A stretch of DNA of 64,000 nt. Origin: an uncultured Bacteroidaceae bacterium. Its GTDB lineage: Bacteria > Bacteroidota > Bacteroidia > Bacteroidales > Bacteroidaceae. The notes under the pieces are model-generated. The model searched no databases, had not been told where the DNA came from, and saw only the letters and a program-made list of their open reading frames with translations. Positions 63,160 through 64,000 of the stretch are shown here, piece by piece. The translations under genes were made by a program, and so were the position numbers. The stretch lies in NCBI GenBank assembly GCA_905234605.1, contig CAJOIE010000001.1:124001-188000 (forward strand), read 5' to 3'. Position 1 is the first letter of the stretch. Each line of letters opens with the position of its first letter.

Positions 63160-64000
63160 TTATTTGCGCTTGCCTTTCGTCTCGGAATTCAGGTCGATGA
63201 CGTAGCTCTGCTTGCGGCCCGAAGGTGTGATGGCTCGTATCCAGAGTGTGCGGTCGCTGGTCTGGTTGGCAGCGCGCACGGCTTCCTCGAAGTCCTCCAC
63301 GGTGCGCATGGGCTTGTCGTTCACCTGGAGAATGATGACTCCTTTCTGCACTCCCTCGTCCATCATCTTACCTTTCTTGATAGCCGTCACCTCGAGTCCA
63401 TAGCTGAGCGAGAGCTGACGCTTGACGTCGTCGCTGAGGGGCTTGAGTTGTGCGCCAAAGGTGTTGAAGTCCACCTCTTCCATCAGCTCGGTGTTGCCTT
63501 GTGCATTGCGCAGTGTGACGCTGGCCTTGTGCTGTTTCTTGCTACGCAGGTAGGTGATGCTCACCTTGTCGCCCGGGCGGTGCTGTGCCATGGCCTCGGA
63601 GAGCTGTGCGAACTTGGTCACTTCCTTGCCGTCGATGGCTATGATGACATCGCCCCTCTGCAAGCCTATCTCAGCCGCGCTGGAGTTGTCGTCCACCTCG
63701 CCTACGTATATGCCCTTCGTGGTGCCGAGGTCCACCTCGTTGCCTTTCTCTTTCTCTGAGTCGATGTAGTTGGTCACGTCCATGCCTCTCACGCCGAGCA
63801 CTGCACGCTGCACTACTCCGAACTCCTTGAGGTCGGCCACCACTTTGTTCATGATTGTAGTCGGTATGGCAAAGCCATATCCGCTGTAGCTGCCTGTCTG
63901 GCTGTAGAGCATGGCGTTGATGCCCACGAGCTCGCCACTCTCGTTGACGAGTGCGCCGCCCGAGTTGCCTGCATTGATGGCTGCATCGGTCTGAATGAAG
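63160..64000 (-). CDS. HtrA/DegP-type serine protease, partial (N-terminal part outside window)
   Basis: The frame runs off the right end. At the window edge it reads TDAAINAGNSGGAL, which contains the catalytic Ser (GNSGG); the His and Asp are beyond the edge. Two PDZ domains follow: the first around GIYVGEVDDNSSAAEIGLQ and RGDVIIAIDGKEV, the second around KKGKMMDEGVQKGVIILQV. Do-family proteases degrade and refold damaged proteins in the periplasm. The C-terminal tail is short and basic (ETKGKRK). Confidence 0.95.
   Translation of the reverse strand, partial: FIQTDAAINAGNSGGALVNESGELVGINAMLYSQTGSYSGYGFAIPTTIMNKVVADLKEFGVVQRAVLGVRGMDVTNYIDSEKEKGNEVDLGTTKGIYVGEVDDNSSAAEIGLQRGDVIIAIDGKEVTKFAQLSEAMAQHRPGDKVSITYLRSKKQHKASVTLRNAQGNTELMEEVDFNTFGAQLKPLSDDVKRQLSLSYGLEVTAIKKGKMMDEGVQKGVIILQVNDKPMRTVEDFEEAVRAANQTSDRTLWIRAITPSGRKQSYVIDLNSETKGKRK

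Overview
This window comes from a GC-rich member of the Bacteroidota, most likely a Prevotellaceae-like Bacteroidales. Supporting marks are the type IX secretion genes porU and porV, promoters of the TAnnTTTG type used by the Bacteroidota housekeeping sigma factor (a gene for such a sigma factor is itself present at 62.1-63.0 kb), DUF4105, DUF5103 and DUF5683 families, BACON-domain lipoproteins, acidic residues after the lipidated cysteine, and a lack of Shine-Dalgarno sequences. Both ends cut through genes. I saw no rRNA, tRNA, CRISPR or insertion sequence.

Layout. 1-5.4 kb: M13 peptidase (partial), metA, a U32 peptidase family protein and a zinc-ribbon lipoprotein. 5.6-17 kb: rsmA, a flippase-like membrane protein, then a tight set pepD, giant alpha-2-macroglobulin, surE, lpxB. 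17-19.7 kb: a heavy-metal-binding protein divergent from a TonB receptor. 19.6-32.3 kb: seven minus-strand genes (DUF4105, phosphatase-like, secA, FAH hydrolase, porU, porV, ispF), mostly envelope and secretion work. 32.6-39 kb: coaX, a beta-barrel protein, lptC, a CorC/GldE-type protein and a PpiD-like foldase, a cell-envelope set. 39.3-42.4 kb: a lower-GC accessory patch with a decayed PstI/BsuBI-type restriction-modification system. 42.5-47.4 kb: TerB-DnaJ protein, two secreted proteins and a B3/B4 protein. 47.4-52.4 kb: two overlapping MFS transporters, proS and an OmpA lipoprotein. 52.8-57.7 kb: two surface lipoproteins and DUF5683. 57.8-62 kb: TRIC-type channel, DUF5103, and a compact PqqD / S24-type peptidase / HprK-like ATPase cassette. 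62-64 kb: the sigma factor and a partial HtrA protease.

The most unusual signal is a dispersed family of intergenic arrays. Five gaps between genes (about 5.56, 17.47, 32.42, 41.88 and 52.53 kb) hold runs of TGCA-centred elements, usually within ACCCTGCA or its complement TGCAGGGT, spaced 22 or 23 bp apart. Units occur in either orientation, so several arrays also form strong hairpins. One array is preceded by a promoter-like element with no gene downstream on that strand and ends in a perfect hairpin plus T-tract, which suggests a small RNA. I do not recognise this family. All functional statements below rest on reading motifs by eye, not on database searches.
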